DNA of 51,153 nucleotides from JAGQSZ01 sp049647585 (GCA_049647585.1 JBARXY010000030.1:1-51153), one strand, 5' to 3'; counted from the stretch's first letter, positions 27,577-36,206 are shown. The notes: generated by a model from the sequence alone, not told the origin. Program-made: numbers and translations.

Positions 27577-27735
27577 ATGCTCGGACCGATTCTCATGATT
27601 CTGGCGATCGTTGTGGCACTCCCAATCACGTTCTTCGTGATGGGAACGGTCATCGCAGTGCTACTGGGTCACTTCCTGACCAAGGAAGGCGTTGCCATGA
27701 ACGAGAACAGCGAACTCATTGAGCTGAACGTCTGA
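27577..27735 (+). CDS. Small single-helix membrane protein
   Basis: A 52-residue protein of unknown function: one long hydrophobic helix (about 2-31, PILMILAIVVALPITFFV at its start) and a short acidic C-terminal tail (MNENSELIELNV). ATG 27577 begins directly at the helix; the frame could extend upstream but would overlap the divergent lipoprotein's leader. CACAAT 6 nt upstream is a poor -10. The codon pattern and membrane profile support a real gene, but no family is recognised. Confidence 0.5.
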   Translation: MLGPILMILAIVVALPITFFVMGTVIAVLLGHFLTKEGVAMNENSELIELNV

Positions 27736-27784
27736 CCCTCGACCGGTTGGCTCAGTTCTACCGGCCAGGTGCGTCAGCCGATAC

Positions 27785-28471
27785 CTAGCTGTCGGAGTTC
27801 CATGAGCGCAGTCGCGATTCCCCGAACCGGTAACCGACCGACCGGACTGTCTGGATCATGCCGGCGTGCTCCTCGCCGAGCTTCGCCCGCAAGCGTCGAA
27901 TGTGGACATCGACGGTCCGTGCACCGCCGTAATAGTCGTAGCCCCAGACATGCGACAGCAGCGTCTCGCGCGAGAAAACCCTTCCGGGGCTTGAGGCGAG
28001 AAACCGGAGCAGCTCGTATTCCATATAGGTGAGGTCCAGCGGTCGGTCATCGATGGATGCTTGGTAGGTCGCAATGTTGACGGTCAGGCCGTCGTAGTGG
28101 ATGACCTCGGCATCGAGTTCAACGCCCGGCGCCCTTCCCAGCATGTGCCTTACCCTGGCCTCGAGTTCCGATGGGTGGAACGGCGTGACGCAGAAGTCGT
28201 CGAAGGCGTCGCCGATATCTCGGAGGTCCGTCAAGTGGGTTCCCCGGACCAGCAACAGCAGAGGTCCGATTCCCAGGTCTCCGTTGCGCAGAGCCGTGGC
28301 TACGGCGAACGCCTCTTTGGGTGATTCCTCAGCCGAGACGATCGCCCCTGCCCAGATCTGATCAGCGGCGTCAGCGGTCCCACTGACCGCGGACCATTCC
28401 AGACCTGCCATGTCCAGCACCCGTACCAGGTCGGGTGGCGCCGGGTTGGGCCATATCAGTAGCGGGGTCAC
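27785..28471 (-). CDS. glnR: GlnR-like OmpR-family regulator
   Basis: A 228-residue orphan response-regulator-like protein. The receiver domain (about 1-110) lacks an obvious phospho-acceptor pocket, as in GlnR. The winged-helix DNA-binding domain (about 125-220) contains LTYMEYELLRFLASSPGRVF and VWGYDYYGGARTVDVHIRRL, almost the GlnR signature. In actinomycetes GlnR controls nitrogen assimilation, including glnA. It begins 6 nt after the stop of the GSI gene on the same strand, so both likely share a transcript; this supports the assignment. The start is GTG 28471. Confidence 0.85.
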   Translation of the reverse strand: MTPLLIWPNPAPPDLVRVLDMAGLEWSAVSGTADAADQIWAGAIVSAEESPKEAFAVATALRNGDLGIGPLLLLVRGTHLTDLRDIGDAFDDFCVTPFHPSELEARVRHMLGRAPGVELDAEVIHYDGLTVNIATYQASIDDRPLDLTYMEYELLRFLASSPGRVFSRETLLSHVWGYDYYGGARTVDVHIRRLRAKLGEEHAGMIQTVRSVGYRFGESRLRSWNSDS

Positions 28472-28477
28472 GTCCGA

Positions 28478-29896
28478 CTACCAGAGCTTCAGATATCGGT
28501 TCAGCTCGAAGCTGCTGACATGGGTCCGGTACTCGGACCACTCGTCTCTCTTGTTGCGCAGGAACCACTCGAAGATGTGTTCACCCAGCGCATCAAGTAC
28601 AAGTTCGGACCCCTCCATTGCGTCCAGGGCCGACGACAGATTGGTCGGTAGAGTCGCCGCACCGGCATCGAAGTCCTTGCGGCCCGAGCGGCGAGGCAAA
28701 TCTTGGCCCGGACCCGTTGGTCCTCCGACCCCACCACCCGAAAGACCGGTCAGGGTCGGTGAGCCAGCGCCACCAAAAAGATTATCGGTCGTCTCGGGAG
28801 GCAGTTCGTAGCCCTCTCGGATACCGCGCAAGCCCGCGGCCAGAATGAGCGAGAACGACAGATATGGGTTGGTGGCCGGGTCGAGCGCACGGTATTCGAT
28901 GCGTGTGCTCTCCGGTTCCTTGCCACGCTTCGGCACGGGAACCCGTACCAGTGCCGAGCGGTTGTTACGTGCCCATGAGATGTGGACGGGAGCCTCATAA
29001 CCGGCGACCAGGCGCTTGTAGGAATTGACGAGTTGGTTCGTCACAGCGGTGATCTCACCAGCGTGACGGAGCAGGCCGGCCATGAACTGTCGCGCAGTGA
29101 GCGACAGCCCGTATTCGTCCTCGGGATCATGGAAGGCATTCACCTCGCCCTTCCAGAGCGAGAAGTGTGTGTGCATTCCGGATCCCTGCACGCCTTCGAT
29201 CGGCTTGGGCATGAACGTTGCGTGCACCCCCGAGGCCTTGGCCACCTCTCTGACGACCATGCGCAGAGCCATGATGTTGTCCGCTGCGCTCAGGGCGTCG
29301 TCGTAGCGCAGGTCGATCTCGTGCTGAGAAGGAGCGTCCTCGTGGAAGGAGTACTCGACGGGAATGCCGGTCGCCTCCAGACGGTGGATCGTCCGGCGGC
29401 GTATATCTGAGCACTCGTCGTCCGCTGTCAGATCGAAGTAACTCGCGTTGTCAAGAGGAACCGGCGGCACCGACGAGTCATCGTTCTTGAGGTAGAAGAA
29501 CTCGATCTCTGGTGCGGCCATGAAATCGAAGCCCTCAGCGTTGGCAGCTTTCAGGTTCCGCTTGAGCACCTGGCGGGGATCACCCCGGAACGGTGTGCCG
29601 TCCAGGTTGGAGATGTCGCAGAAGATCCTGGCGGTTGCGTCCTCGTCGTTCAGCGACGGGACGACCTGGAACGAGTTCGGATCGGGGATTGCCAGCACGT
29701 CGCTTTCCTGGACTCGGCTGAATCCGTCGATCGCGGAACCGTCGAACTGGACCCCCTCCTCAAGGGCCAGGTCCAACTCGACTGGCGAAATCGCGACGGA
29801 CTTGATGTGGCCCAGAACATCGGTGAACCACAGCCGCACCAGGCGAACGCGCCGCTCTCCGACTGTTCTGAGCACGTAATCACGCTGGTTGTCCAT
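28478..29896 (-). CDS. Type I glutamine synthetase (GlnA-like) with Gly-rich insert
   Basis: A 472-residue GSI-type enzyme for ATP-dependent amidation of glutamate, or of another amine for GlnA paralogues. The beta-grasp domain has WFTDVLGHIKSVAISPVEL and EEGVQFDGSAIDGF. The catalytic domain has APEIEFFYLK, YSFHEDAPSQHEIDLRY, GSGMHTHFSLW and RIEYRALDPATNPYL. About 45 residues (369-415) between ELPPETTDN and LPTNLSSALDAM are Gly/Ser/Pro-rich where relatives carry a conserved short segment. No adenylylation-type NLYDLPP is present. ATG 29896 has AGGA about 9 nt upstream. A longer frame through to 31192 is not real; it covers the antisense of GSII. Confidence 0.9.
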   Translation of the reverse strand: MDNQRDYVLRTVGERRVRLVRLWFTDVLGHIKSVAISPVELDLALEEGVQFDGSAIDGFSRVQESDVLAIPDPNSFQVVPSLNDEDATARIFCDISNLDGTPFRGDPRQVLKRNLKAANAEGFDFMAAPEIEFFYLKNDDSSVPPVPLDNASYFDLTADDECSDIRRRTIHRLEATGIPVEYSFHEDAPSQHEIDLRYDDALSAADNIMALRMVVREVAKASGVHATFMPKPIEGVQGSGMHTHFSLWKGEVNAFHDPEDEYGLSLTARQFMAGLLRHAGEITAVTNQLVNSYKRLVAGYEAPVHISWARNNRSALVRVPVPKRGKEPESTRIEYRALDPATNPYLSFSLILAAGLRGIREGYELPPETTDNLFGGAGSPTLTGLSGGGVGGPTGPGQDLPRRSGRKDFDAGAATLPTNLSSALDAMEGSELVLDALGEHIFEWFLRNKRDEWSEYRTHVSSFELNRYLKLW

Positions 29897-30136
29897 GGGA
29901 ACATCCTGCCAGCGGTTTTGTGCATTTCGCGACGAATTCGGCGAGTTAACACTGCGTTCACAGTCGGGCAATTGTCGGGAAACGACGAAGCGCCAATGTT
30001 GAACCGCTCCCCTGAACCGCTCCGTCCCAGCAGGTCTGCCCCTCGGCAGGTCCCCACGATGCGGGGCGGTTGAAGCAGCAACAGACGCAATAGCGGCTGG
30101 GAACGAACGACAGTTCACGACAAGAGAGAGATACGC
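29897..30136. promoter_or_regulatory. 240-bp divergent promoter region of the two glutamine synthetase genes
   Basis: No gene is seen. The region holds two near-perfect copies of TGAACCGCTCC (about 29999-30024) and an opposing GGGGCGGTTGAA (about 30063-30074), which could pair in the GSII leader RNA. GTCG-GGAAA-CGAC (about 29974-29986) and GTTAACACTGCGTTCAC (about 29944-29960) are candidate regulator sites, but neither matches the GlnR consensus well. Confidence 0.35.
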
Positions 30137-31159
30137 ATGGCATATCGAGCTGAGTACATCTGGATCGACGGCACTGCACCTGTCGCCATGGTCAGGTCGA
30201 AGACGAAGATCATCGAGGACGGAAAAGAGCCGGGACTCTGGGGCTTTGACGGCTCCTCGACGAACCAGGCCGTCGGCAACCACTCTGACTGCGTGCTCCG
30301 CCCGGTCCGCATCGCCCCCGATCCCCTCCGCGGCGGTTCGGACATCCTGGTTCTGTGCGAGGTCCTGCTGCCCGAGACCTTCGAGCCCCATGCCAGCAAC
30401 CACCGGGCTCGACTTGTCGACGTGGCTGAGAAGTTCGCAGATCACGAGCCGCTGTTCGGCCTGGAGCAGGAATACACCTTCTTCAAGGAAGGTCGCCCGT
30501 TGGGCTGGCCGACCGAGGGCTACTACTACCCCGCTCCCCAGGGTCCCTACTACTGCGGTGTCGGTGCGGTCGAGATTGCAGGTCGCGACATCGTCGAGGC
30601 CCACACCGAGGCATGCATGAAGGCAGGACTCGGAATCTGTGGAACGAACGCCGAAGTAATGCTCGGCCAGTGGGAGTTCCAGGTCGGGCCACTGGGTCCA
30701 CTTGAGGTCAGCGATGATCTTTGGCTTGCGCGCTACCTGCTGTACCGGGTTGCCGAGGACTTCGGCGTGAACGCATCGATCTCCGCCAAGCCCATCAAGG
30801 GCGACTGGAACGGAGCCGGTTGCCACACGAACTTCTCGACCAACCGCATGCGTGAGGAGTACGACTCGATCATCGCTGCGTGTGAGGCAATGGGAGCACC
30901 CGGCAAGGTCGAGGAGCATCTCGCGGGTTACGGACACGGCTACGAGGACCGCCTGACGGGCCAGCATGAGACAGCTCACTTCTCGCAGTTCAGGTACGGC
31001 GTCTCGGACCGTGGAGCTTCGATCCGAATTCCGTGGCAGGTCGCCCAAGACGGCCGGGGTTATATAGAGGACCGTCGGCCTAACGCCAACATCGACCCAT
31101 ACGTGGTCACCCGGCTGCTGACCAACACGATCTGCTCCGAACTCAAGCCGCTGCTGTAG
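30137..31159 (+). CDS. glnII: Type II glutamine synthetase (GlnII, eukaryote-like)
   Basis: A 340-residue GSII enzyme, ammonium assimilation. Length and signatures match the eukaryote-like family found in actinobacteria and rhizobia: EYIWIDG at the start, LWGFDGSSTNQA, GLEQEYTFFKEGRPLGWP, GQWEFQVGP, and KGDWNGAGCHTNFST. It is divergent from the GSI gene and GlnR-like regulator, so regulation by GlnR is likely. GAGAGAG about 6 nt upstream supports ATG 30137. GSII is usually not adenylylated. Confidence 0.95.
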   Translation: MAYRAEYIWIDGTAPVAMVRSKTKIIEDGKEPGLWGFDGSSTNQAVGNHSDCVLRPVRIAPDPLRGGSDILVLCEVLLPETFEPHASNHRARLVDVAEKFADHEPLFGLEQEYTFFKEGRPLGWPTEGYYYPAPQGPYYCGVGAVEIAGRDIVEAHTEACMKAGLGICGTNAEVMLGQWEFQVGPLGPLEVSDDLWLARYLLYRVAEDFGVNASISAKPIKGDWNGAGCHTNFSTNRMREEYDSIIAACEAMGAPGKVEEHLAGYGHGYEDRLTGQHETAHFSQFRYGVSDRGASIRIPWQVAQDGRGYIEDRRPNANIDPYVVTRLLTNTICSELKPLL

Positions 31160-31265
31160 ATCGGTAGCGTCACGAGTAGTCCGATACTTCAACCAGTCGG
31201 GTTGGATTCTGCTCCTACCGCCCAGTCCCGCCAGCAGGGGCCGGGGCAGCGTCCAACCCGACAGG

Positions 31266-31271
31266 TAATGT
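31266..31271 (+). promoter_or_regulatory. Candidate leaderless -10 box TAATGT for nadE
   Basis: TAATGT lies 8 nt upstream of ATG 31280. It contains the alternative ATG at 31268, which has a weak AGG upstream, so the start is not settled. Confidence 0.4.
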
Positions 31272-31279
31272 TGAAATCA

Positions 31280-33031
31280 ATGGGCAAGAACAGAACGCTC
31301 CGAGTCGCGATGTGTCAGCTCAACCTGCGTGTTGGCGATCTGACCCACAACACCGATGCGATTCTCAGCGCATATTCGACCGCCGAGGCCCAAGGTGCCG
31401 ACGTTGCGGTATTTCCGGAGTTGGCCCTGTGCGGTTACCCACCCCAAGACCTGCTTCTCAAACCGGGGTTCGTCGATGAGGTCCGTTCGGCCACATCGAG
31501 ACTCGCCAGGGGAGTGAACGGTCGGTGCGTAGCCGTGGTCGGCTCCGTCGATGGTGATCCCAACCAGTCCACAGGGGCCTACGAGACACGCCTCGGCATG
31601 TGGAATGTCGCCCTGGTCATCCAGAACGGGGCCGTGACCGGCAGCTACCGCAAGCAGGCGCTGCCCAACTACGGGGTCTTTGACGAGAAGCGATATTTCA
31701 ACCCCGGCTCGGATGACCAAGGCATCTTTTCCATCGCAGGTATTCCGGTCGGGCTCACGATCTGTGAGGACCTGTGGGCGGTCGACGGTTCGGCGCTGCG
31801 TAACTCGGCGCGGGGCGCTTCGGTGATCCTCAACCTGAACGCATCACCGTTCCAGATCGACAAGCAGAATGATCGGGAAGCAATGGCGGCCGATCGGGTG
31901 GGCGTCGCCGGGGTCCCGATCGTCTACGTGAACCTGATCGGCGGGCAGGACGAGTTGGTCTTCGACGGCGGGTCCTTCGTGATGGGCGCCGATCGTCAGG
32001 TGTCCGCCCGACTGTCGAGATTCGTCGAGCAGGTCGCGGTCGTTGACGTCGCTGTCGAGGTCGCCGGCGATGTGGCGGTCGATGTCGACGCCGCTGTCAC
32101 TGGAGCGGAGGTCGGCCCTGCGACCGACTCAAACGCCGGTGTCGCGGGTCCGGTGCCGTTGGAGCCGTTGGCGGACATCGAATCCGGAGCCGGCGAAGTG
32201 TGGTCCGCACTGACCCTGGGTCTGCGGGACTACGTCGAGAAGAACGGCTTCGTTGATGTCGGGCTCGGGCTCTCCGGTGGAGTTGACTCGGCGCTGGTGG
32301 CGGCCTTGGCGGTCGACGCACTCGGGCCCGAGCGGGTCCACGTCGTCCTGATGCCGTCTCGCTACTCAAGTGGACATTCGATCACTGACGCCGAGGAATT
32401 GGCGTCCAACCTTGGAATTGAGCGGAGGACAATCTCGATCGACAAGGCGCACTCCGCCTTTGAAGCGATGCTCGCAGAATCCTTCAAAGGACTGGGCGAG
32501 GACCTGACCGAGGAGAATCTGCAGTCCCGGATCCGTGGCGTCATCCTGATGGCTTTGTCCAACAAGTTCGGTTGGATGATCCTGACCACCGGCAATAAGA
32601 GCGAATCCGCGGTCGGGTACTCGACCCTCTACGGCGACACCGCCGGGGGGCTGGCAGTCATCAAGGATGTCCCCAAGCTGCTCGTCTACGAACTGTGCCG
32701 CTGGCGCAATGAACGGGCCGGTGCCGGTGTCCAATGGATTCCCGAGTCGATCCTCACCAAGGCGCCCTCCGCTGAACTTCGGCCTGATCAGCGCGATGAT
32801 CAGAGCCTTCCGCCCTATGAGATTCTGGACAGGGTTATCGCCGCGTATGTCGAGGATGACCTGGGCAGGACCGACATCATCGCCGAGGGATTCGACCCCG
32901 ACATGGTCGACCGGGTCATCCGCCTGATCGACCGCGCCGAGTACAAGCGACGTCAGTCGCCGCCCGGGTTGAAGATCACCCGCAGAAGTTTCGGACTCGA
33001 ACGACGACTGCCAATCACCAACGGGTTCTGA
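31280..33031 (+). CDS. nadE: Glutamine-dependent NAD+ synthetase
   Basis: A 583-residue two-domain enzyme that amidates nicotinic acid adenine dinucleotide to NAD+. The N-terminal nitrilase-type glutaminase (about 5-250) has the Glu-Lys-Cys triad in FPELALCGYPP, GSYRKQALPNYGVF and GLTICEDLW. The C-terminal synthetase has PP-loop SGGVDSALV (about 333-341) and TTGNKSESAVGYST. Between them is an odd low-complexity linker of about 60 residues rich in V, A and D (VDVAVEVAGDVAVDVDAAV), longer than usual for this family. It follows the nitrogen genes and uses glutamine as its ammonia source, which fits the neighbourhood. Confidence 0.94.
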   Translation: MGKNRTLRVAMCQLNLRVGDLTHNTDAILSAYSTAEAQGADVAVFPELALCGYPPQDLLLKPGFVDEVRSATSRLARGVNGRCVAVVGSVDGDPNQSTGAYETRLGMWNVALVIQNGAVTGSYRKQALPNYGVFDEKRYFNPGSDDQGIFSIAGIPVGLTICEDLWAVDGSALRNSARGASVILNLNASPFQIDKQNDREAMAADRVGVAGVPIVYVNLIGGQDELVFDGGSFVMGADRQVSARLSRFVEQVAVVDVAVEVAGDVAVDVDAAVTGAEVGPATDSNAGVAGPVPLEPLADIESGAGEVWSALTLGLRDYVEKNGFVDVGLGLSGGVDSALVAALAVDALGPERVHVVLMPSRYSSGHSITDAEELASNLGIERRTISIDKAHSAFEAMLAESFKGLGEDLTEENLQSRIRGVILMALSNKFGWMILTTGNKSESAVGYSTLYGDTAGGLAVIKDVPKLLVYELCRWRNERAGAGVQWIPESILTKAPSAELRPDQRDDQSLPPYEILDRVIAAYVEDDLGRTDIIAEGFDPDMVDRVIRLIDRAEYKRRQSPPGLKITRRSFGLERRLPITNGF

Positions 33032-33065
33032 TCCCCGGCGGTCAGCTATCGGGCGGTCGGGACCG

Positions 33066-33536
33066 TCAGCCTTCTAGCTCGGCATCGAGGTTCGCGTCAG
33101 CGACCTTGGCCATGGAAGTCCCGAGTGTCTTGGTGGCCTTCTCACCGAGGACGTCGAATAGGCACTCGGCCCATACGCGGTCGTGGACCGGAGTGGCAGC
33201 CTTGACCTGCTTCACTCCCTCCTTTGTCAGCGTCGCCACGACACCTCTGCGGTCCTCGTCGCTACGCTCGCGAGCGACCCATCCACGGTTGCCGAGGATG
33301 TCGAAGCGTCGCGTCAATCCACTCGGTGAAAGACGCGCCAAATCAGCGAGTTCATTCATCCTGAGTTGATGGCGATCGGCCTCGAACAGGTTCAGCAGGA
33401 CCTCGTACTCAGCGAGCGACATGCTGCAGGCCTCGGCGAGTTCTGCATCAACGCGAGCTGTTACGCGATCATGGGCGAGAAGGAAGTTGCTCCAGGCTTT
33501 ACGCTCGGAGTCGGTGAAAGTTTGGTTTTGCCCCAT
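33066..33536 (-). CDS. MarR-family transcriptional regulator
   Basis: A 156-residue winged helix-turn-helix regulator. Features include MSLAEYEVLLNLFEA, the recognition region MNELADLARLSPSGLTRRFD (about 60-79), and the wing SDEDRRGVVATLTKEG. GGGAG 6-7 nt upstream supports ATG 33536. It is convergent with nadE (34 bp apart) and divergent from an unknown gene 145 bp away. Ligand and targets are unknown. Confidence 0.88.
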   Translation of the reverse strand: MGQNQTFTDSERKAWSNFLLAHDRVTARVDAELAEACSMSLAEYEVLLNLFEADRHQLRMNELADLARLSPSGLTRRFDILGNRGWVARERSDEDRRGVVATLTKEGVKQVKAATPVHDRVWAECLFDVLGEKATKTLGTSMAKVADANLDAELEG

Positions 33537-33681
33537 ATCGTCTCCCAGTGTAGTTCTGGCGTCACGTTGTGTGTGGATTCATTGAGAAGAGTTCAATTGC
33601 GGGCACAGCATCCAAGCTGCCAAACCGTTGACATGGACCTAACTAGCTATTCAGTCCACCTATCCAGTTGAGAGACGGGCA

Positions 33682-34284
33682 ATGTCTGGTGAGCTAAAGA
33701 ACTTGATTCCTGAACCGTTTGCTACTCCCGGATGGAGTGGCCTGTTGGAGTCATCAAAACGTTTCGGGATGTACTCGTGGGTCGAACGGCGGATGTTCCA
33801 GATTCTCGGAGCGTGGGCAGCCGATGGGTCCAAGCCGCGACTCACCGTGATGTTCGATGATCACTCCCGGCGCCATTGGTGGCATTCGACGATCTGGTTC
33901 GACCGGCTGCCGGAGCTTGCGAACGTCGACGCCGATGGTCTGGTTCGAACTCCTTCTCCCGAGTTGGCCGCGCTGCTCGACGAGGTGGCCGAGATGACGG
34001 ACACGCTTGAACGCCTGACCGTCGGCTACCAGGTTGTGGTCACACAGTTGGAGGCGACATATCGAGATGAACTCAATCGCCTCGATCGTGTCGGCAACGC
34101 AAGCGCCCGACACTGGCTCGGATTCATCCTCCAGAATCTCTCCGAGGAGTTGGCCGAGGCGCAGTCCGAGTTGGACCGGGCTATCCGCGATGACGATGAC
34201 CGCGCCAGGATTTCAGCTATCCGCCTGAACTTCGAGGAGAGGTTTCTGGCCCTCGGCAGTTCGGACGCGTTCGCCCCCGAATAA
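33682..34284 (+). CDS. Uncharacterised helical protein, possibly ferritin-like fold
   Basis: A 200-residue soluble protein I do not firmly recognise. The N-terminal half has YSWVERRMFQILGAWAAD and SRRHWWHSTIWFDRLPEL; regularly placed E and H residues in long helices recall ferritin-like oxygenases, but this is weak. The C-terminal half (about 95-190) is highly helical and charged. A TTGACA at about 33628 suggests a promoter but no well-spaced -10 is evident. Real coding is supported by codon usage and absence of overlap. Confidence 0.6.
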   Translation: MSGELKNLIPEPFATPGWSGLLESSKRFGMYSWVERRMFQILGAWAADGSKPRLTVMFDDHSRRHWWHSTIWFDRLPELANVDADGLVRTPSPELAALLDEVAEMTDTLERLTVGYQVVVTQLEATYRDELNRLDRVGNASARHWLGFILQNLSEELAEAQSELDRAIRDDDDRARISAIRLNFEERFLALGSSDAFAPE

Positions 34285-34404
34285 CCCGAGCCATGCCCGT
34301 CAGCTCGGACCGCGGCTGGGTTATGTCAGCGTCTGCTCGGGAAGCCCGGACCCTGCGCGTCTGCTCGGGCCAACGAGTTCTACGGCCAAGTACGGACGGG
34401 TACT

Positions 34405-34437
34405 GAAGTTCCGGAACGACGAAGTCCGGAAGTTCCG
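34405..34437. promoter_or_regulatory. Repeat elements upstream of the sigma factor gene
   Basis: GAAGTTCCG occurs at 34405-34413 and again at 34429-34437 (24 nt apart), and the first overlaps a perfect 10-bp palindrome GTTCCGGAAC (34408-34417). They end 25 nt before the start codon, a good place for an activator or repressor. Confidence 0.4.
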
Positions 34438-34461
34438 AAGAGCAGCGGTGGGCGAGGGATT

Positions 34462-35403
34462 GTGGCTACTGAGCGCGTTGAGAGAGAAAACGAAGACCTT
34501 GTACGCATGTACCTGACCGAGATCGGACAGTTCGCTCTGCTCAGCAAGCAGGACGAGGTCCGCTTGGCCCAGGCCATCGAGCGCGGTGTCGAAGCGGCAG
34601 AGGAGTTGGTCAGATCGCAGGGCCAGCTCGGGCCAGCGAAGGTGCGCGAGCTTCGACGGACGGTGAGGTCCGGAAAGAGCGCTGAGCGGGCATTCGTGCA
34701 GTCGAACCTTCGCTTGGTGGTTTCGATTGCCAAGAAGTACCAGGCGTCGGGACTGCCGCTGATCGACCTGATCCAAGAAGGAAACATGGGTCTGATGCAC
34801 GCGGTGGGAAAGTTCGACTGGCGCAAGGGCTTCAAGTTTTCGACCTATGCGACCTGGTGGATCCGTCAGGCCATCACCCGCGGGATAGCCAACACGGGAA
34901 GGACGATCCGTCTGCCGGTCCACGCGGGAGACATGCTGACGAAGGTCAATCGTTCCAAGAGCCGTCTCGAACTCGGTCTGGGGCGAGGAGCAACGATGGT
35001 CGAGATCGCCGAGGATTCGGGTCTGCCGGAACGGCGGGTCGAGGAGGCCCTGCAGTTCGCCGTCGACCCTCTGTCGCTGTCCGAACCGCTGCGCGAGGAC
35101 AGCGAGGCCGAGTTGGGCGATCTGGTCGAAGATCGTCTGAATGCATCTCCCTTCGACGAGGTTGCGACGCTGTTGCTCCGGGGTGAGGTTGAACGTCTTC
35201 TCGATGCACTCGACGAGCGGGAACGTCAGATAGTGACCCTACGTTTCGGGCTGGACAGGGGAGAGCCGAGGACGCTCGAAGAGGTGGGTGACCACTTTGA
35301 TCTGACGAGAGAGCGGATCCGGCAGATCGAGGCCCGGGCAATCGCGAAGCTGCGACATCCTTCGAGCGAGGCGGGCGGCCGGGATCTGCTGGCAGCCGTC
35401 TGA
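34462..35403 (+). CDS. Sigma-70 family RNA polymerase sigma factor, SigB/group 2 type
   Basis: A 313-residue sigma factor with regions 1.2 (DLVRMYLTEIGQFALLSKQD, about 12-31), 2 (AFVQSNLRLVVSIAKKYQ to FSTYATWWIRQAITRGI), 3 (about 145-225) and 4 (LEEVGDHFDLTRERIRQIE, about 274-292). Lack of a long N-terminal region 1.1 makes it an alternative rather than primary factor. GAGGGA (34454-34459) just upstream of GTG 34462 supports the start. It directly precedes the tad locus, but the 53-bp gap does not prove a shared transcript. Confidence 0.9.
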   Translation: MATERVERENEDLVRMYLTEIGQFALLSKQDEVRLAQAIERGVEAAEELVRSQGQLGPAKVRELRRTVRSGKSAERAFVQSNLRLVVSIAKKYQASGLPLIDLIQEGNMGLMHAVGKFDWRKGFKFSTYATWWIRQAITRGIANTGRTIRLPVHAGDMLTKVNRSKSRLELGLGRGATMVEIAEDSGLPERRVEEALQFAVDPLSLSEPLREDSEAELGDLVEDRLNASPFDEVATLLLRGEVERLLDALDERERQIVTLRFGLDRGEPRTLEEVGDHFDLTRERIRQIEARAIAKLRHPSSEAGGRDLLAAV

Positions 35404-35456
35404 AGCCGAACAGCGGGTGCCCGTCCCCGCTGACGAGGTAATCGTGCACACATAGG

Positions 35457-36206
35457 TTGAGCGGCACTTCCCCTGTCCCTCAAGTCGGCCAACGGTCGAA
35501 CCAGAAGGTCTTTGTGTTGCACACGATGTGGTCTCCCAAGGCCGGAGTGGGGCTGAGCGTCACCGCAGCCGCCACGGCTGCGGTGTTCGCCAAACAAGAC
35601 GGCTCAGCAGTTCTCGTAGATCTCTGCGGCGACCAACCGGCACTGCTTGGAATTGCCGACCCCAACGGCCCCGGTGTGTTCGACTGGCTGGCCTCCGACG
35701 GAGCATCGGCCGAGTCATTGGGTCAGTTGCTGGTCGAAGGTCCCTCCGGAGTGGACCTGCTTCCGATGGGCGAGGCCGCGATGTGGCTGCCCGGACGCGT
35801 AGATGACCTGTTGGCGGCTCTCGGGGATCTGCGCAGCGAGGTCGTGATTGACGCCGGCAGCGTGGGCCTTCGGGGATTCGAGCCCACGGGGTCCGATGTC
35901 AGATCTCGAATCTCGCTGGTCGAATCGCTCCAATCCGCCGGTCGGTCGATCGTGGTTACTTCGTCGTGCTACTTGGCATTGCGACGTGCTATCCGGATGA
36001 ATCAACCCGCTGACGGCTTGGTCGTAGTTTCGGATCCGGGTCGGGCGTTGAATGGTCGTGATATTGCCGACCTGATCGGAGTTCCACTCGTCGCCCAGAT
36101 CGACCGTGATCCAGCAGTGGCACGTTCTGTCGACGCTGGACTCTTCCTCAGGCGTCCGAGCCGTGGTCTCGGGGCAGCACTCAACGGCCTTGCGGTCCAA
36201 CGATGA
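35457..36206 (+). CDS. Ssd/TadZ-like MinD-family protein with degenerate P-loop
   Basis: A 249-residue MinD/ParA-fold protein occupying the position of Ssd (mycobacterial Rv3660c type) at the head of the tad genes, where family members act in septum or pilus placement. The P-loop reads SPKAGVGLS: the deviant-Walker lysine is kept but the nucleotide-binding GK(T/S) lysine is replaced by Leu, so ATP hydrolysis is doubtful. Later blocks VLVDLCGDQPALLG and VVIDAGSVG match Walker A' and B positions, and the Asp remains. The start is uncertain (TTG 35457; ATG 35526 would remove 23 residues). It overlaps tadA by 4 nt. Confidence 0.72.
   Translation: MSGTSPVPQVGQRSNQKVFVLHTMWSPKAGVGLSVTAAATAAVFAKQDGSAVLVDLCGDQPALLGIADPNGPGVFDWLASDGASAESLGQLLVEGPSGVDLLPMGEAAMWLPGRVDDLLAALGDLRSEVVIDAGSVGLRGFEPTGSDVRSRISLVESLQSAGRSIVVTSSCYLALRRAIRMNQPADGLVVVSDPGRALNGRDIADLIGVPLVAQIDRDPAVARSVDAGLFLRRPSRGLGAALNGLAVQR

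Noticed and set aside
29940..29990. GlnR boxes between the two glutamine synthetase genes
   Set aside because: Candidate words do not match the GTnAC-N6-GAAAC pattern with proper spacing, so no firm site is called.
28478..31192. A 904-codon minus-strand frame covering the GSI gene and the complement of GSII
   Set aside because: Only the part from 29896 has glutamine synthetase homology; the rest is antisense to the strongly supported GSII gene.
33625..33650. Sigma-70 promoter with TTGACA before 33682
   Set aside because: The -35 is perfect but no -10 lies at 16-18 nt spacing.
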